64,000 nt of DNA from Argyresthia goedartella (GCA_949825045.1 OX463806.1:41936208-42000207), one strand, 5' to 3'. Positions 43,701 through 56,372 are shown, numbered from the stretch's first letter. Numbers and translations: made by a program. Notes: generated from the sequence alone by a model not told the origin.

Positions 43701-45385
43701 GACAAGATACATTACCTACTCGCCCAAAACGTACAAAGCAGCTGATTCATTATTGCGATTCGAGGATTGACTCCACTGTAAAAAATTGCACCCGACATTC
43801 GTCCGTTTGTTACTATTGTATTGTGTCCTTAGACAAAAACGAAGCGGGGGTCAATCACTTTTTATTTTGTATATTGTTTCTTTCGAAATATAAATAACCT
43901 AAAGTACAAAAAAAGTACTAAGTTACGAAAGGATGTCTGATCTGGATCTAAGCTGTGAGTACAATATGAACAAATGCGGGGCGCGCGGGAGGGGCGCGTT
44001 CATGCCGTTCGCGAGTGAGCGAAACAGCTATAACATTTGTAAAAGAATCCAAATCTCGCGCGCTTAAGATTTACCCTCTACCCTTAAAAGAAGCAAAACC
44101 ACTGGGGAGCGTATGCAAATAAAAACAAACTTTTGAATCGCCCTATGTTGCTTCGTAAATAGCGGACGCGTCAAACTAAGGCGTCAGCTATTACAAGACC
44201 CCGAAGTGCTTTTTGTACGCCCGAGCAGCAGCCGAAACTTCCCGAGTAGCTACAGAGCGTCTGGTATCTACGAAGAAGCTGCCCGGAAATGTTGCTAACA
44301 AAAAGGGCAGCAAAATGTCAGTCAGACTCGGACAAGCTTGTACGTTCAAAATATTACAAGGAAATTCCTGATATTGCTGTTTAATTAAGCAATCACGATT
44401 TCATTAAGGCTTGCAAAACCGGCTATTTACGTTTATGAAATCAACGTGATGCTGAGTTCACAATCCTAGACAATGATTGGGAATAGGTAAGAAGTGTATA
44501 AAATCAAACTTGTAGAGAATGTTATCAGCATTCTTCATGAAGTACAACAAAAGTTTTTCGTTTTAAGGATCTAAGAAAAATAAACAAAAAAACGGGACTT
44601 TCTTTGAGCTTTTAGGCCTCACCTCAGAGGGGTCAGTGCTTTCAATATGTTTGTCGCCTAACTAGTCCGAACAAAGCTCCGAAGTTATTTTTTTTAAATC
44701 TCATTACGTATACGTATTCAATTACGACAGACAGATAGGATTGGCAGCCTTCGGGTACGGAACCCTAAAAAGGAAATTCCAGTGTATGCAAAAGATAAGA
44801 CATCATTCTTTATACTCGGAGCAAGAATATAAAATAAAATACACCGTCACTAAGTATTCAGACAGCTACCGAGGGATGTCTGAAGCTGCATTATAGGCTA
44901 GGTTACCTAGGTTACTTCCATCTAGGTAAACTAGCAACACTTACAAAAGGCTTTGCGACTAGGTCTGGGCTACTCCTCACTAAGGACTGGTGGGCTCCTA
45001 CTATGCTACAAAGAGTACATCCTTCAAACTTATAACATTATAGATAAATTCATGGTTAACAGGAGTCTATGAGGACGGAAAGAAACTAAACCAGTTGGTA
45101 AATCGGTTACTGACACATCCTGACTGAAACGCAGACGAGTCCTCAACGATGGCGCCGGTGTAATGACTTATTTGTTAACATAGCCTCCTTTGAAAAACAC
45201 TCAAACTGATTAGTCACTTGCGTCACTAATCAGTTTTTTCCTAGGAGTTGCGTGTGAGGAAGGCCCTATACTTGCACAGAACTTTTAATTATCATAAAAG
45301 CAGCCGGGGGGAAGATGAAATCGGGCTTTGACGATGTGTGACACAAAGCTAAGCCCGTTGTGCAATCTTAGTCTTAGCGTTCAAG
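43701..45385. other. Spacer with several dispersed pieces
   Basis: 44150-44240 repeats the hairpin block of 38300 (cttcgtaaatagcggacg, cgtcagctatt). ttcgggtacggaaccctaaaa at 44752-44772 is part of the common repeat. A hairpin aaactgattagt-cacttgcgtc-actaatcagtttt lies at 45206-45240. 43970-44010 is a short GC-rich patch. No gene recognised. Confidence 0.45.
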
Positions 45386-46045
45386 TTTTCAGACAAACTA
45401 TCAAGTCAAAACTCAAAACTCAACTCAAAACTCAAATCATTTATTGCAAGTAGGCAAAATAATGCACTTTTACAAGTCAAACACTTACTTAAGTCCATAT
45501 ACATGAAAAAAAAAACAAATATGATTAACTAAACTAATGGTTTGAGTTTGAAAAAGGAAATTTGCCCTTCAAGTCGCAAAGGAAAAATAAACTCCATTAA
45601 CTCTAACAGTGCTTCTGAAATAAGCCCGTCAGAGAAGATAGCACCAAGAAACTCTAACGGGATGTAATTTTTTAAATTTTTGTCATATATTTTTTTTATT
45701 CCACAATGTATTTTATAAAAATTATCTAATGTAATGACAATATTATAACATCGTATCCACAAGTGCCAATAAGATGTCTCAATATAACAATCTAACAAAA
45801 TAAATAAAAAAGACCAAAGCTTTAATAACTGATGAGAATCCAGACTCGACCAGTCCCCCCAAGCAGCACCCGTTCACGAGTATGACTTGTGCACCAACCT
45901 TCACCCCCCTCGCCATATTTGAGGGAGGGGAGCAACCCGCTACACAGAGCCGCCGAAGTTTTAAAATGTGTGGTACATGATAGCTAAGGTGTGGTGTTAA
46001 AATCGCACAACTCTCCCTCACCTGGCGCTTCACCCTGCCCAACTG
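45386..46045 (-). repeat. 3' end of a LINE, minus orientation
   Basis: Tail units aaaactcaaaactcaactc (45408-45440) next to atttattgcaag are the antisense of a LINE tail (ttgagtttt repeats). Further right are GC-richer UTR-like blocks (cttcacccccctcgcc, gggaggggagcaaccc). Weak open stretches at 45529-45798 and 45779-46042 are probably untranslated LINE sequence. Confidence 0.45.
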
Positions 46046-46949
46046 TAAAATGTGTCCCCGTCAACGGGGTTTTTACTTTTTTGGGAAAACTATTATAGAT
46101 ACGATTAAATTGTCAATGGAAAAAACAAACAAGAGAGCCTTGCCTACAATTCTTTTCTTAATTTCTTTTTGATAAGTCAGTAGTTTTAGCACGAGCGGCG
46201 CCAAGTCAAATTCAACTTGCGTTTTGGTCGTTAATGAACGGGGTCCCCGTACACCGGACGTGTTCCGTGACATAAAGCGATAAATAAACTCCTTTAGGAT
46301 CACTTCCTTGTCCGTTCTTGTCAGGAACACATGAAGGTATCAAGTTGAAATTGATATCAATTACCTACCTATGCACCATACCATAGAACTGTGAAAAGCA
46401 TCAAACTTCTAAGTGAACGAAATGAAAAAATATGACGCAATATTGCCGCATTTTTCAACTCCCTTTAGGGAATCAAAATGTATCCTTTAGTTTACTTCCT
46501 ATGAACCTAGACAGATTCATGAAATTTGCCAAGAAGCAAGGTGAGGGTGAAGCTGTAGGTGGAGGGGGCGGGGTAGCGATATTTCAACACCACACCCAAA
46601 GGTATCATGTGACACAAGTTTATTTATCTGTTCGTCACTCCCATACAATGACAACACAAAATTACTATGTTATCTGTAGCTCGATTCTGTATCTCTTGTT
46701 ATATCCTGATTTCTTACAAATTCAAATCAATATCGCTTTGAATGACAGATCGTGTGAAACAATCGCGTGTGAATTAAACGATTAAAATTAATAACGATAA
46801 TTTCAATCACGAACGTCAACTTTCTACGACCACGGATATAAATTTAAAATTTAACTACCTACATAAATACCAGTATCTAGTTATCATCCGACACCAAGGA
46901 TTAAACAAAAGCAAAAGAAGTTTACTTCACTGGTAAGAATAATTCTTAA
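46046..46949. other. Spacer, nothing recognised
   Basis: Open stretches of 85 codons (-, 46073-46330) and 117 codons (+, 46432-46785; the second has a run of Gly) match nothing I know. Confidence 0.35.
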
Positions 46950-47840
46950 CCTTTATTCCCACTAGTTCAATTGGACAGTTCAGTTGACTGAACAAGTGTT
47001 TTTTTTTCCCATTTGTTCAGTTGAAAATATAACAAGCTTTTTGCATGGCTTACTAATAATATAAGACACTTTTCTCATATTATAAACATTGCGGCTACTA
47101 TATCCACGAATTATGAATTAATAAATCAATCATATATTTACTGTATGAGACCATGAAGTTGTAAGAAGTTACACGGAGATATTTAAAAGATGTGAACTTG
47201 CTTGTTAAAGCAACACATCTCCAAATCTTATACAAAAGCACTAGGAATAACATATCTCCTTAGAAAGTTTTAATCCATTAATAAGGAGCGAGCATGCAGA
47301 GCAGATTTTTCATTGGTTTTCGAATTTATTATCAAGCCATGAGAGTGAAACTTCTCTCTTTCTCTTACACATCACGAATGGCTTAAGCGAACTTGAGAAA
47401 GAAACTTTAAAGCAAAAATATGCAAAGTGGGAGAGACCATAATCTTTTATTTCAGTACCTCACAATCACATTCAAAAGTACTAGGAGCAGATATGTCCAT
47501 AGGAAGTTTTTAACCCGTAAATACTAGTCATCCAGTGATGGGGTCCGTATCGATAAACAACAATATGTTACATATACCAGGATAGTAGAAAGTTGCTGGA
47601 AGCTCCACTATCTATTAATACCTCCTAGCAACTCTTAGTAGATAACTTCTCTTAATTTCATATAAATAAAAGTACAAGTTAGTAAAACATTTTAGGAATA
47701 TTAGTAACTCAACAGAACAGACGAGCAATTGAACTAGTGGGATAAAAAGTCCCACTAGTTCAATCAATTGAACTAGTGAAAAAAAAAAAACCCCTTGTTC
47801 ATTCTACTGAACTGATCAATCGAACTAGTGGGAATAAAGG
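46950..47840. mobile_element. Non-autonomous element with MULE 2-like ends
   Basis: Left end cctttattcccactagttca then attggacagttcagt. The right end is the reverse complement with few changes over 50 bp. The first 13 bases match MULE 2. The subterminal region has the palindrome gttcagttgactgaac on the left, and cactagttcaat-ca-attgaactagtg at about 47752-47777 on the right. The interior has no coding. I found no target duplication (left aattcttaa, right gaaacaata). Confidence 0.7.
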
Positions 47841-49730
47841 GAAACAATATGTTAAACATGCCTTTACATGATTGCAACCATGATAAATTTACCGGGATAA
47901 CCTTACCCTCCTTCTGATGCAGTCGGATAAAAAGTATCCTTTGTGTTAATCTAGCTCAAAAACCATCTCTGTGCTAAATTTCATTCATTATGTATTATGT
48001 AATACAATTAAATTACGTAATCTTCTTTAACATGTAACATACCCTAGTCAATATTATTTGTACGCTAGTGCGTAGTACTCCACGCACACACCACAACTAC
48101 AATAAACTAACCAAGGATGTGTCCGAAGATTAAATGACGCAGCCATACCCTAGTTTGTATCATTTCTGCCTTCTAGGAATTAAAATCTCTTTTGAAAAAA
48201 AAAATGCCAATCACACCACGATTATTTCTCACGGGCTGTCTTGTCTTTGGAAAGGCACCGCTACGTGGGGCCCGGCCCTGAGACGAGGATGCCTGACAGG
48301 CGTCTAGTTGGCTTGGTGCACTATTACAGAATAGAGCTACTGTTCTGCAGCGTAAGGGACCGTGCATTAATCACATGATGTTTTAGCAACTTTTTATTTC
48401 CGTACCAAAGCGCTTTCGAAAAGTAATTGACCGAGATTTCCATAGTCAAAACTACTGTCAAAATTCTTTGAGCTGGCGATACGTGTTCCGGGGTTGCTTA
48501 TTAGGATTCTATGAGTCATTATTCAAAGGAATAGTCAGTTTTTAGGTCGACGACACGTGTGATTTCTAGACTATTAAAAACTTCTTGATTTTATAACGCT
48601 TTTTAAACGGTTCGTTCGTATATTTCTTTTTGAACCTTACGCCACGGTATTAGAGTTTACATCCTATAAAAAGCCAAGTGTATAGAAGTTGTTCATACCC
48701 GAGCGGGCGTGTTAACAGAGCAGTATTATGATAAAAATAAAGTTGTAAATTAATATGTTATTAGTCAGAGGAAACACATTAGAACAATAAAATACTTTTT
48801 CTTTTTAATATTATTATTAGCCAATTCTTATTTATGTCTTCTTCGAGTCTCGCGTGATTAATGAACGGCCCCTAAACACATACCGTCAGTAATTCCGGTA
48901 GACAATGACCGTCCAGTGACAATGTCGAGACGGCAAGACCGTTAACTTTAGGATATCCAAATCTGTGTTTTTTAGATTACCGTAACCGTAGGGTGCCAGA
49001 CGGTACCCTATTACTATGCCGCAGCTGTCCGTCCGTCCGGCTGTCCGTCTGTCCGTCAGCGGGCTGTATCTCATGAACCGTAATGGGTAGAGAGTTGAAA
49101 TCGTCTCATATAGTAAAATAAAGGAGGTCCCCATACAAGGGCAGTGATTTTATCCCCCAAATGACAATGTGGCTTATACTCTAAATCGCTCACTTAATAA
49201 GGCAACAAATATATTGTTTACCGATATAAGTTATGACTCCCAAATATGTTACATAATCATCAAATTTAACGCCCCCGTGTAGTCTCACAGAACCGTATTG
49301 GTTGCTTATGTTATATGCTATTATAAACGCAAATTTTACAGTAAATTCTACGATCGTCGGTTAGCAATTGGTTTGACGGCGAATTCGCAATCAATAGGGG
49401 CTGGTGTCGAAACCGAATTCAAACATATTTATTTTGTTTTTATTATTATTTTTTTTGCTGCTCAAGTTTTTGCATTTGACCGATTTTTTAATCAGTTTTT
49501 CTTTGGTTAATTTAAAACAAATTTAACTTGATAGCAATTTCCTTAATCTCTACCATTAATTGGCTTAAAAAGGATTATTCGAACTACTTAACCTTCATAA
49601 TACACCGGTATATTGGGTATTGGGCCCCAGAAACAGACATCCTTTTTCAAAGAAGAAAAAATAATAACACATTATTTTTGTGCTTCAAATGTCATCTAAT
49701 TTAAAATCAATACAATATAAGGGAATTGAA
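47841..49730. other. Spacer with a dispersed repeat
   Basis: 48985-49110 (agggtgccagacggtaccct, gtccgtccgtccggctgtcc, gtaatgggtagagagttgaaa) is the minus-strand relative of the repeat at 32720. 48235-48370 is GC-richer (ctacgtggggcccggccctg) and looks like repeat DNA. No gene recognised. Confidence 0.45.
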
Positions 49731-49757
49731 AGAATATTTTGCGAGTAGTTACTATAC

Positions 49758-51060
49758 TTGTCGGAAAATACTATGGAAGACGGAGATAAAGAGAAGTCAA
49801 TGGAAATAGATTACATCAAAATAAATGGTGGAACCGCCCTTCTCCGTGGTGACTACCGTTGCCATAAGCACAAGAATTACACAGATGGCTCCACATTATG
49901 GAGATGTTCAACATATAACAAGAGTAAATGTTGTGGTACTGTCACAATTTGAAAGGTTATGCTGTAATGTATTTTTTTAATCATTCTGGTTTCTGTTTAC
50001 TTCAAATATACAGCTGACAATCTGCTATTTTATCGCGAGATTTACCGTTTGAATTTCTAAAATTCTTACCCTACTTACAAACATGCATAAAAGTATTATT
50101 ATTAATGAGATACCTTAACGTTATGTTTTATTTTAGGATTCTATGTTTATCAAAAGCAAAGATCATAGTTGTGAATCAAAAGCGTCAAGTAACGAAATAT
50201 TAAAATAAAAGATAAAGCTGCGAGAAGCAGTTGTTACATCGGATAAACCCATCGAACAACTATACGACAAGAAAAAGAAAGATTTCACAAATTCCGGATT
50301 TAATTTTGTGAACGGGGAATATCCTCGATATGAAAGTGTAAAGCACTTTCTTCAAGATGCTCGAAATAAGTCTGCACAAATTTCCAAAACTATATTTCGG
50401 GATTTGAAAGAAATCGAGGTGCCCATTCAGTATCATAATTTTATATTAGCTGATTATTAGTGTAAGGAAGCGGCAAACAAACCTGGAATAATGGCTTTTT
50501 GCTCAAAAGAATCTCGATTACTAATTCCGAATATAAAATAATACTTTTTTGATGGTACTTTTTACTCTTGTCCAAAACCCTTTGCACAATTATATAAAAT
50601 TCAGTGGTGGTGTGGAAACAGTAAAAGTAAGACCCTTGATCTTCGCACTTATGTCAGATCGAACTGAAAAAAGTTATATCATTTTATTCAATATGATAAA
50701 ATCGCAACTTCCACAATGGAATTTTAAAAGTATGCCCAGATATTACATTGCGACGGTGCTATTTTCATTGGACTCGCAACATCTGGAAAAAGGGGAAGTC
50801 TTCTGGATGCGCAAAAAGTAAATCTGGGCGTAGAATTGTCGCACTGGCAAGCGCCTTGCTACTTCTTCCCGAAGACGACATTCAACGTGGTATGGACTAC
50901 ATAAAAGCTGAAGCCGATAACATACCAGAAGCATTTATAAAATACCTCGAATCGTTTTGGTTCAAGATTCATTCCCCAAAAATAATTAGTGTGTTTGGGA
51001 AACGCCACCGAACCACAAACATATTGGAAGCGTTCCACTAAAAAATAAACAAACTGTAAT
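49758..51060 (+). pseudogene. FLYWCH-MULE transposase with one likely intron (MULE 4)
   Basis: 49758-49952 encodes a FLYWCH finger (GGTALLRGDYRCHKHKN, then LWRCSTYNKSKCCGTVTI). The finger resumes at about 50137 after tttattttag, reading DSMFIKSKDHSCES, so 49950-50136 is a probable intron. Next come FTNSGFNFVNGEYPRYESVK, YFFDGTFYSCPKPFAQLY with the first Asp (about 50548), LPLLPEDD-like SALLLLPEDDIQRGMDYIK and FGKRHRTTNILEAFH. Two internal stops near 50458 and 50540 and later frameshifts kill it. It is closest in layout to the MULE at 5005-8068. I did not find its terminal repeats. Confidence 0.8.
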
Positions 51061-51259
51061 AAAAACACGGTCACGTTGATGCGATTGCTACAAGTACTGG
51101 AGCAAGTTCACACTTTGGAGATGGTCCCAAAAGAGACGCAAAGATCAAATCATCAACGATGAACACATTTTAAGCTTACAGCTCCAAATTGTAAATAAAG
51201 TCATATCTGTAGGCTGTACGGGCTAGAGAAATTGCGTTAGTTAGTAGTGTGACATAATT

Positions 51260-51690
51260 ATGTTTATTTTTGAGTGAGTGGTTTCAAAAATTTACTATTT
51301 TCCGTTTTGGTTCATTTTATTTAACGCCAAGTTGTGCTTTGATTTGTTATACAGAATGTATTTTTAGTCATTTAGAATAATAAATAATATAGTAGGAGTT
51401 GGTACCTAACTATCCACAGTTACAACCACGTTTGTACTATTTTACAATTAATATTTTGTTTTTGACTGAGTGGTTTCAAAAATTTACTCCTAACTATCCA
51501 CAGTTACAACCACGTTTGTACTATTTTATAATTAATATTTTGTTTTTGAGTGAGTGGTTTCAAAAATGTACTATTTTCCGTTTTGGTTCATTTTATTTAC
51601 CGCCAAGTTGAACTTTGATTTGTTTAAAAAATATAGTAGGAGTTGGTACCTAACTACTAACAGTTACAATCAGGTTTGTACTATTTTAAG
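51260..51690. repeat. Interleaved tandem repeats
   Basis: One unit of about 85 bp (cctaactatccacagttaca then accacgtttgtactatttta) occurs at 51406 and 51490, with a partial third near 51650. Another (gagtggtttcaaaaa then ttccgttttggttcatttta) occurs at 51278 and 51556. This pattern suggests repeated slippage or unequal crossing over. Confidence 0.85.
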
Positions 51691-51699
51691 TGCTTAAGT

Positions 51700-51960
51700 T
51701 TGACAGCTGTCACCAGAAATAAACATCTTGACGGACTCTATAATTTCCTGCCAACTTAGGTTAAGCACAGGTCCGGACTCCTATTGATCGGTGGTACCGT
51801 TTTACTTTTACGTTGTACTATGGTACCACCAGGGTATGGCCAGGGGTACCGTGTGGGTCCGAAATGTTTGCATTCAACAGCCCAAGACCGGGACAAGTGG
51901 CTTTCTCTGGAGGAGGCCTACACCCTAAAAGGGGAGCTCGTAGACAAATAAATAGTAAAT
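51700..51960 (+). pseudogene. Short C-terminal scrap of a LINE reverse transcriptase
   Basis: 51870-51951 reads TAQDRDKWLSLEEAYTLKGE, matching the last residues of RTE-like polyproteins (A-x-D-R-x-x-W-x-x-L-x-E-A-Y). Upstream is too decayed to read. Confidence 0.55.
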
Positions 51961-52519
51961 TTAATAAATATTCGATTTATAAAAAATAATTAAATAAATA
52001 GATATGTTACTAACAAATAAATGCGATACCTATTATTTGATAAAATTAATTAATGATTTCATATTTCAAGTTGGGATTTTTTACTGTACATTCGTAAAAC
52101 TACAAGAAAACTACAAGGCGTTTTTATTTTATTATATATTTATTATTTTAGATAGAGTAGAAGTGGGAATAAAGGGCCGTCGACAAACAAACAAATAAAG
52201 GTAAAATATTATCTTAAAATATAAAATAATATATAAATATAACCAACTGCTTGCTAGTTGCTACATCAATGTAAAACGTACTTTGGTGTACTTTACAGAG
52301 ATAGGGTACTCCATTTGATGTTCGGTCGTAGCTGTTCTATCTTGAAGCTCATCTAATGGTCTAAATTGCCAGAAAAATAACGATAAAATAGGTGGTAATT
52401 CGGAACATAAAACATAATCATCATTCTAAATTAAATTAATTAATCGACAATTCCAAGAAAGCGTCCGCACCGCACAGTCGAAACATAAAATATGTATGTT
52501 ATATAAATAATTTGTTTAT
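51961..52519. other. Spacer, AT-rich
   Basis: No gene or repeat recognised. Confidence 0.4.
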
Positions 52520-52640
52520 ACAGGCATATACATTGCTGCTGGCCCCACTCTAGGATAACCTTTGTCGTGGTGAGCAGAAACAAGTCACAAACATGCAATA
52601 TTCCAAGAGTCCGAGGTATTTTTCATCCCCTACGAATGTA
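52520..52640 (-). repeat. SINE tail, reverse orientation
   Basis: gctggccccactctaggata, then aagtcacaaacatgcaatatt and ccaagagtccgaggt. The first block is the reverse complement of the SINE tail seen at 20360. Confidence 0.55.
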
Positions 52641-54054
52641 CAGATCACTTAACTAAAGTTGGCACGTTCACAGTACTTAAACTGATGCAATTTCACTACA
52701 CAGCATCTTTAAAAATGAATGATTTTATTCTAGCCTCGATTTAAGTTATCAATCACAATAATCGACACGTGACACGAATGCAAAAAATATCACTCTTTAT
52801 TTATGTGCAGTAGCAAAGGCAAAACAATAAATGTTTCCTTCATACTCATAAGTTTGACCGTGCGCGAGAGAGACAGACAGACTACTCTTGATGATCATGC
52901 AGTGCAACGTCACGGCCGCGCGCTTATTCCCAAACACTGCACAAGCGCAAAGTGTAAATGCGTTGAACGTGCCAGCTTTATATAACCGACTTGTAAAGCC
53001 GACACAGTACAGAGTCTTTAGATTGAAACAAAGTGCTGCCGGGGCGGGGCGTTATCGGGGCGGGTCAGTAGCGGGGCGGGGTGGTAGCGGGGAGGGGCGG
53101 TAGCGGTGCGGCATAAGACATTAATGAATCCGACCCGCTACCCCCAGCGAACCGCTTCCGGTGTGACGTGTCAGCTACAGCTGGGCACTCACGGTGATTC
53201 GAACAGATGTAAACGGACTGATAAAATTGGACTGAAGACAATCGGATGAAGCCAAAAAAAATCCCACTCGCTGGCTGTCATTTCTCGAGCGACGGGGCCT
53301 CGCGCAGACGTGCGATACAATATCTCACCGCGTCGGTTGAAAATAGAATTCGGATTCTTATGAGGAAACTCTACTTTTTGCGGCTACATATTCTACATTG
53401 TTGTCTTCTAATCATCAGAAACCCCAACAGAGTGCGGTTGTAGCCCGTGCTAACGAAATGGTCACACACTCACACTCCTTCTGGTGCAGTCGGGTAAAAA
53501 GAGATAAAAATTATCTCATATTCATTTGTTAAATGAGCAATCGCTGTAACTATTTGAGAACGAAATGAACAGAAAAAACGTTTATTCTACTGCAACTACA
53601 TATTGCATAATTACTTCACGTCCAGCCGCCATCGCGTCGGAGCTCCGACTGATGGAAATGGAATGAAATGATGCACGGCTACTGACCGTGAGGTTTGGTC
53701 ACATGGAAACGGACTAGAGTTAGTGGATTACGGTTCGCTCGCCCGTCCAATTTTATCACTTCAAACAGACCGTGAAGGCGTGGTCCCGCGGCGGCGAAAC
53801 CATCCAGCGCGCCTTGGCGCGGCCGGTGTGTTTCAACCTTTACTGTAAATACTGTTATTTTATTTCACAGGTTTTTTTTTACATAAAAATTGGGATAGTT
53901 AGTTACAGTGCGAACAATTACAAAGCGAAGATTCTATTTGGGCTTTGCTCTCACTACGGCTGTTAGTAAGCGGCCGACTGCTTCGTTTCCATATAATTTG
54001 ACGTACCGCGAGTTAGCGGCGTTCTTCATAATTTCTTAATTGTACACATAGAAT
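52641..54054. other. Spacer with a GC-box array
   Basis: A TATA-like tttatataacc lies at 52976-52986. 53035-53115 has four or five ggggcgggg-type units. 53740-53840 is again GC-rich (gtcccgcggcggcgaaacc). This could be the promoter of an unseen gene, but no convincing coding exon lies within reach on either strand. Confidence 0.35.
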
Positions 54055-55055
54055 TGCAAGAAACGGGAAAAACATGAAAACAGTGAATAAAGGCGAGCTT
54101 ATCTCTAGTAAGAGATCTGTTCCAGCAATCCAAAATATGATGAGAAAATTTGAGTGCTGAGTAAAGGTTTGTATACCAATGTGTGAAAACAATAATTATA
54201 AATTACGCGGTACCTACTTATATATCTAAATATTACAAATTAATAAACTAAATATACGAGAGCCTACATAAATACTTATAAATAATATAACTGTAAGTAC
54301 CCTAAACTTGTATAACTATGATAAATGCAAACGTATGTACATACAGAGTACCTATAATTCCAAGGTAATGCTTCTTCATGTGCCATATAAATAAGTATAG
54401 GAGGAGAGTTGGACTGCCCCTGATGGTGAAGGGGAGTGCATTCCACTACGGAATGGCCGGGATTCTAAACTGTTATGCTGTGGGGTTTGAGCATGAAAAC
54501 TGGGTGAGTTCTCCGAGGCTTGCTGGAAGAAATAAATTGAAAATTGTCTCGCAGGAAGGTTGGATAGTGTGGATGTTATAGAGGAAATTGAGGAGGTGAG
54601 AATCCCGACGATGATTGATCGGCAGCCATTTCAAATCTTTGCGATGCTGTGATACATGGTCGGATTTACACAGCCCAAAGATAAACCGAATCCCGAGGTC
54701 ATTTAAGTTTGTTCAGTAATTCTTTGTTAGACCCAGCAGACATCAGGGGTAGAAGGAGAGTCACAGCGAGAGTGATTTTGGTGTGAAGAAGCAAAAAGAA
54801 CTGGAATCTGCTGAGAAAGTGAAAATTAGCAAACACTCGTCGAATGACCACATTGTCGAAGATAAGACCCAGGTTTTTAGCTTTATCGATTTGTTGATAG
54901 ATTAGCACTATCGATATGTGGAATGGGCTGTTGCTGCAATAAGTGAAGATAATGTCTGGTACCTATAAAAATGGCCTAGGACTTGCTTGGGTTAACTAGG
55001 AGTCCGAAGGATGAAGCCCAGCTTCATAAAACGTTTCTATTCTATTGCTCAATGA
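54055..55055 (-). pseudogene. LINE relic, same family as 10160/17493
   Basis: 3' UTR block aaaggcgagcttatctctag near 54086. The minus-strand open stretch 54699-54908 reads KAKNLGLIFDNVV, VFANFHFLSRFQFFLLLHT and KITLAVTLLLPLM, parallel to KAKNLGVIFDNLL, RLQYFLPRQTKIT and SLLLPLIDYA at 17485. Further up, FGLLVNPSKS-like and GTRH residues appear in broken frames to about 55050. A diverged, older copy. Confidence 0.75.
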
Positions 55056-55109
55056 ATCGGCGCACTAAATAATATTCGTAGTGAGAGAAAAGCCTTAAAC
55101 TAACATATC

Positions 55110-55299
55110 CTAGAAAACCATCTTCTCCTTAGGCTTGTAATTAAGGAAGAATTCTCGATACTGTGGGACTACTACTGATACTTGACCCGGTAATCCGCAA
55201 TTAGTCAACGTTTGCTTAGTTAATTCTTCGTCCCATTCCATTAGCGCGCAAACTTCTGCTAGGTATTCGTTCCATTCATCCCAGGTTAGCTCGGTTTTA
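55110..55299 (-). CDS. Short p25-alpha (TPPP-like) protein, gene 2, coding exon 2
   Basis: Minus strand, from the acceptor tattatttcag (55300-55310) to TAG at 55110-55112. The first base completes AGT (Ser 61). It encodes KTELTWDEWNEYLAEVC, LTNCGLPGQ, VPQYREFFLNYKPKEK and ends MVF. This is the same length (190 nt) and the same end as gene 1 exon 2; 34 of about 62 residues agree. The glycine-rich C-terminal segment of longer TPPP proteins is missing here too. Function: probably microtubule binding or assembly, by family. Confidence 0.88.
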
Positions 55300-56372
55300 C
55301 TGAAATAATAGCCAAGTAGATAATAAACAAAACAATAGATAGGAAAGCACCAAAGTGAGCGAGTAATTGACCGTTTGAAGGATGTTAGGGCAAGGGTGTT
55401 AAGGCAAGCAATCAAAATATATAAGGTTAAAATGCATAAGTTTAGAATATACAGGGTGAAATTTGATTAGCTGGCCATATTTTGGGGAATGTACCCATTA
55501 TTATGAACTATCCGCAAGAAAAATATGGTCGCAAATGAAAAAAATATGTCCCTTGTACATTGACCCGATCAGCTGATTACAAGTTACTATTAGGGACCCA
55601 ACATTTTATTTCGTTTGCGACCATATGTTTCTTGGGAAAAGTTGTTTATAATGACGGACACTATCATTTCTTTTTAAATGGTCTGCTAATTGAATGTCAC
55701 CTTGTATAGGTGAAAGTTCAAATTGCCGGAATCCAATAAAATATATGAATTAAATATATCATACATCTTATCAAAAATGTGAGATGATAACCTCATCATC
55801 ATTTATTTTGGATCCATCATTGATGGAACATCTTCCCAACAACATTGTGATAAATTGTTAACTAATTAGTTGACTAACAACATTTAATAGTCAACGTATT
55901 AATAGTTCCCATTAATGGTTCCCTGGCCGACTTGGTTTTACATTAGAAGTTTTTATGGAAGAAGAGATACGAGACTGGCATTTCTTACACATTATATGTT
56001 TTCAAATACAATTTCTTGTGCGTTGTAACACAAGCATATTGTAGGCTCATTGTAGGTTAATTACATGGATCATTATAAGATACTCTAGACTAGAATACCT
56101 AGTATGAAGGTCCACTTTACGATGATCTCCTAAGCAATTAGGAAAGAAACGTAAATGTTCCTATCAAGCCGCTTATTTTTAAAAACTCGGTAACGTAGGT
56201 GATGTAAGTTTTCACCATTGCAGATTAGCATTAATATGAAGTCTCTAAACCGTCTTAAAAATAGAAAGTCGCTTCGCAATTATCTATAATGTCAACGGTT
56301 TTAGCAAGCCTTGCGGAATGACGACTTCTCAACTATTATGTTTACTTGGAGTATTGCAGTTATAGTAAATAC
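55300..56372 (-). other. Intron of TPPP-like gene 2 (1.07 kb)
   Basis: Bounded by gtattt (donor, 56372 downward) and cag (acceptor, 55300-55302). It carries a MITE (55452-55704). About 18 times shorter than the matching intron of gene 1 (19.4 kb). Confidence 0.8.
55450..55706. mobile_element. Tc1/mariner-like MITE with TA duplication
   Basis: cagggtgaaatttgattagc at the left end pairs with gctaattgaatgtcaccttg at the right. The arms extend inward (atatggtcgcaaa and tttgcgaccatat), about 100 bp each. TA flanks both ends (55450-55451 and 55705-55706). 253 bp, no coding. Size, ends and TA duplication suit a Tc1/mariner-type MITE. Confidence 0.8.

Noticed and set aside
46432..46785. 117-codon stretch with a Gly run
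   Set aside because: No domain, no codon pattern, and the Gly run is a short gga repeat.
53035..53115. G-rich array as a telomere- or quadruplex-type locus
   Set aside because: Units are ggggcgggg and not the insect ttagg repeat; only a few copies. Kept only as a possible GC-box array.
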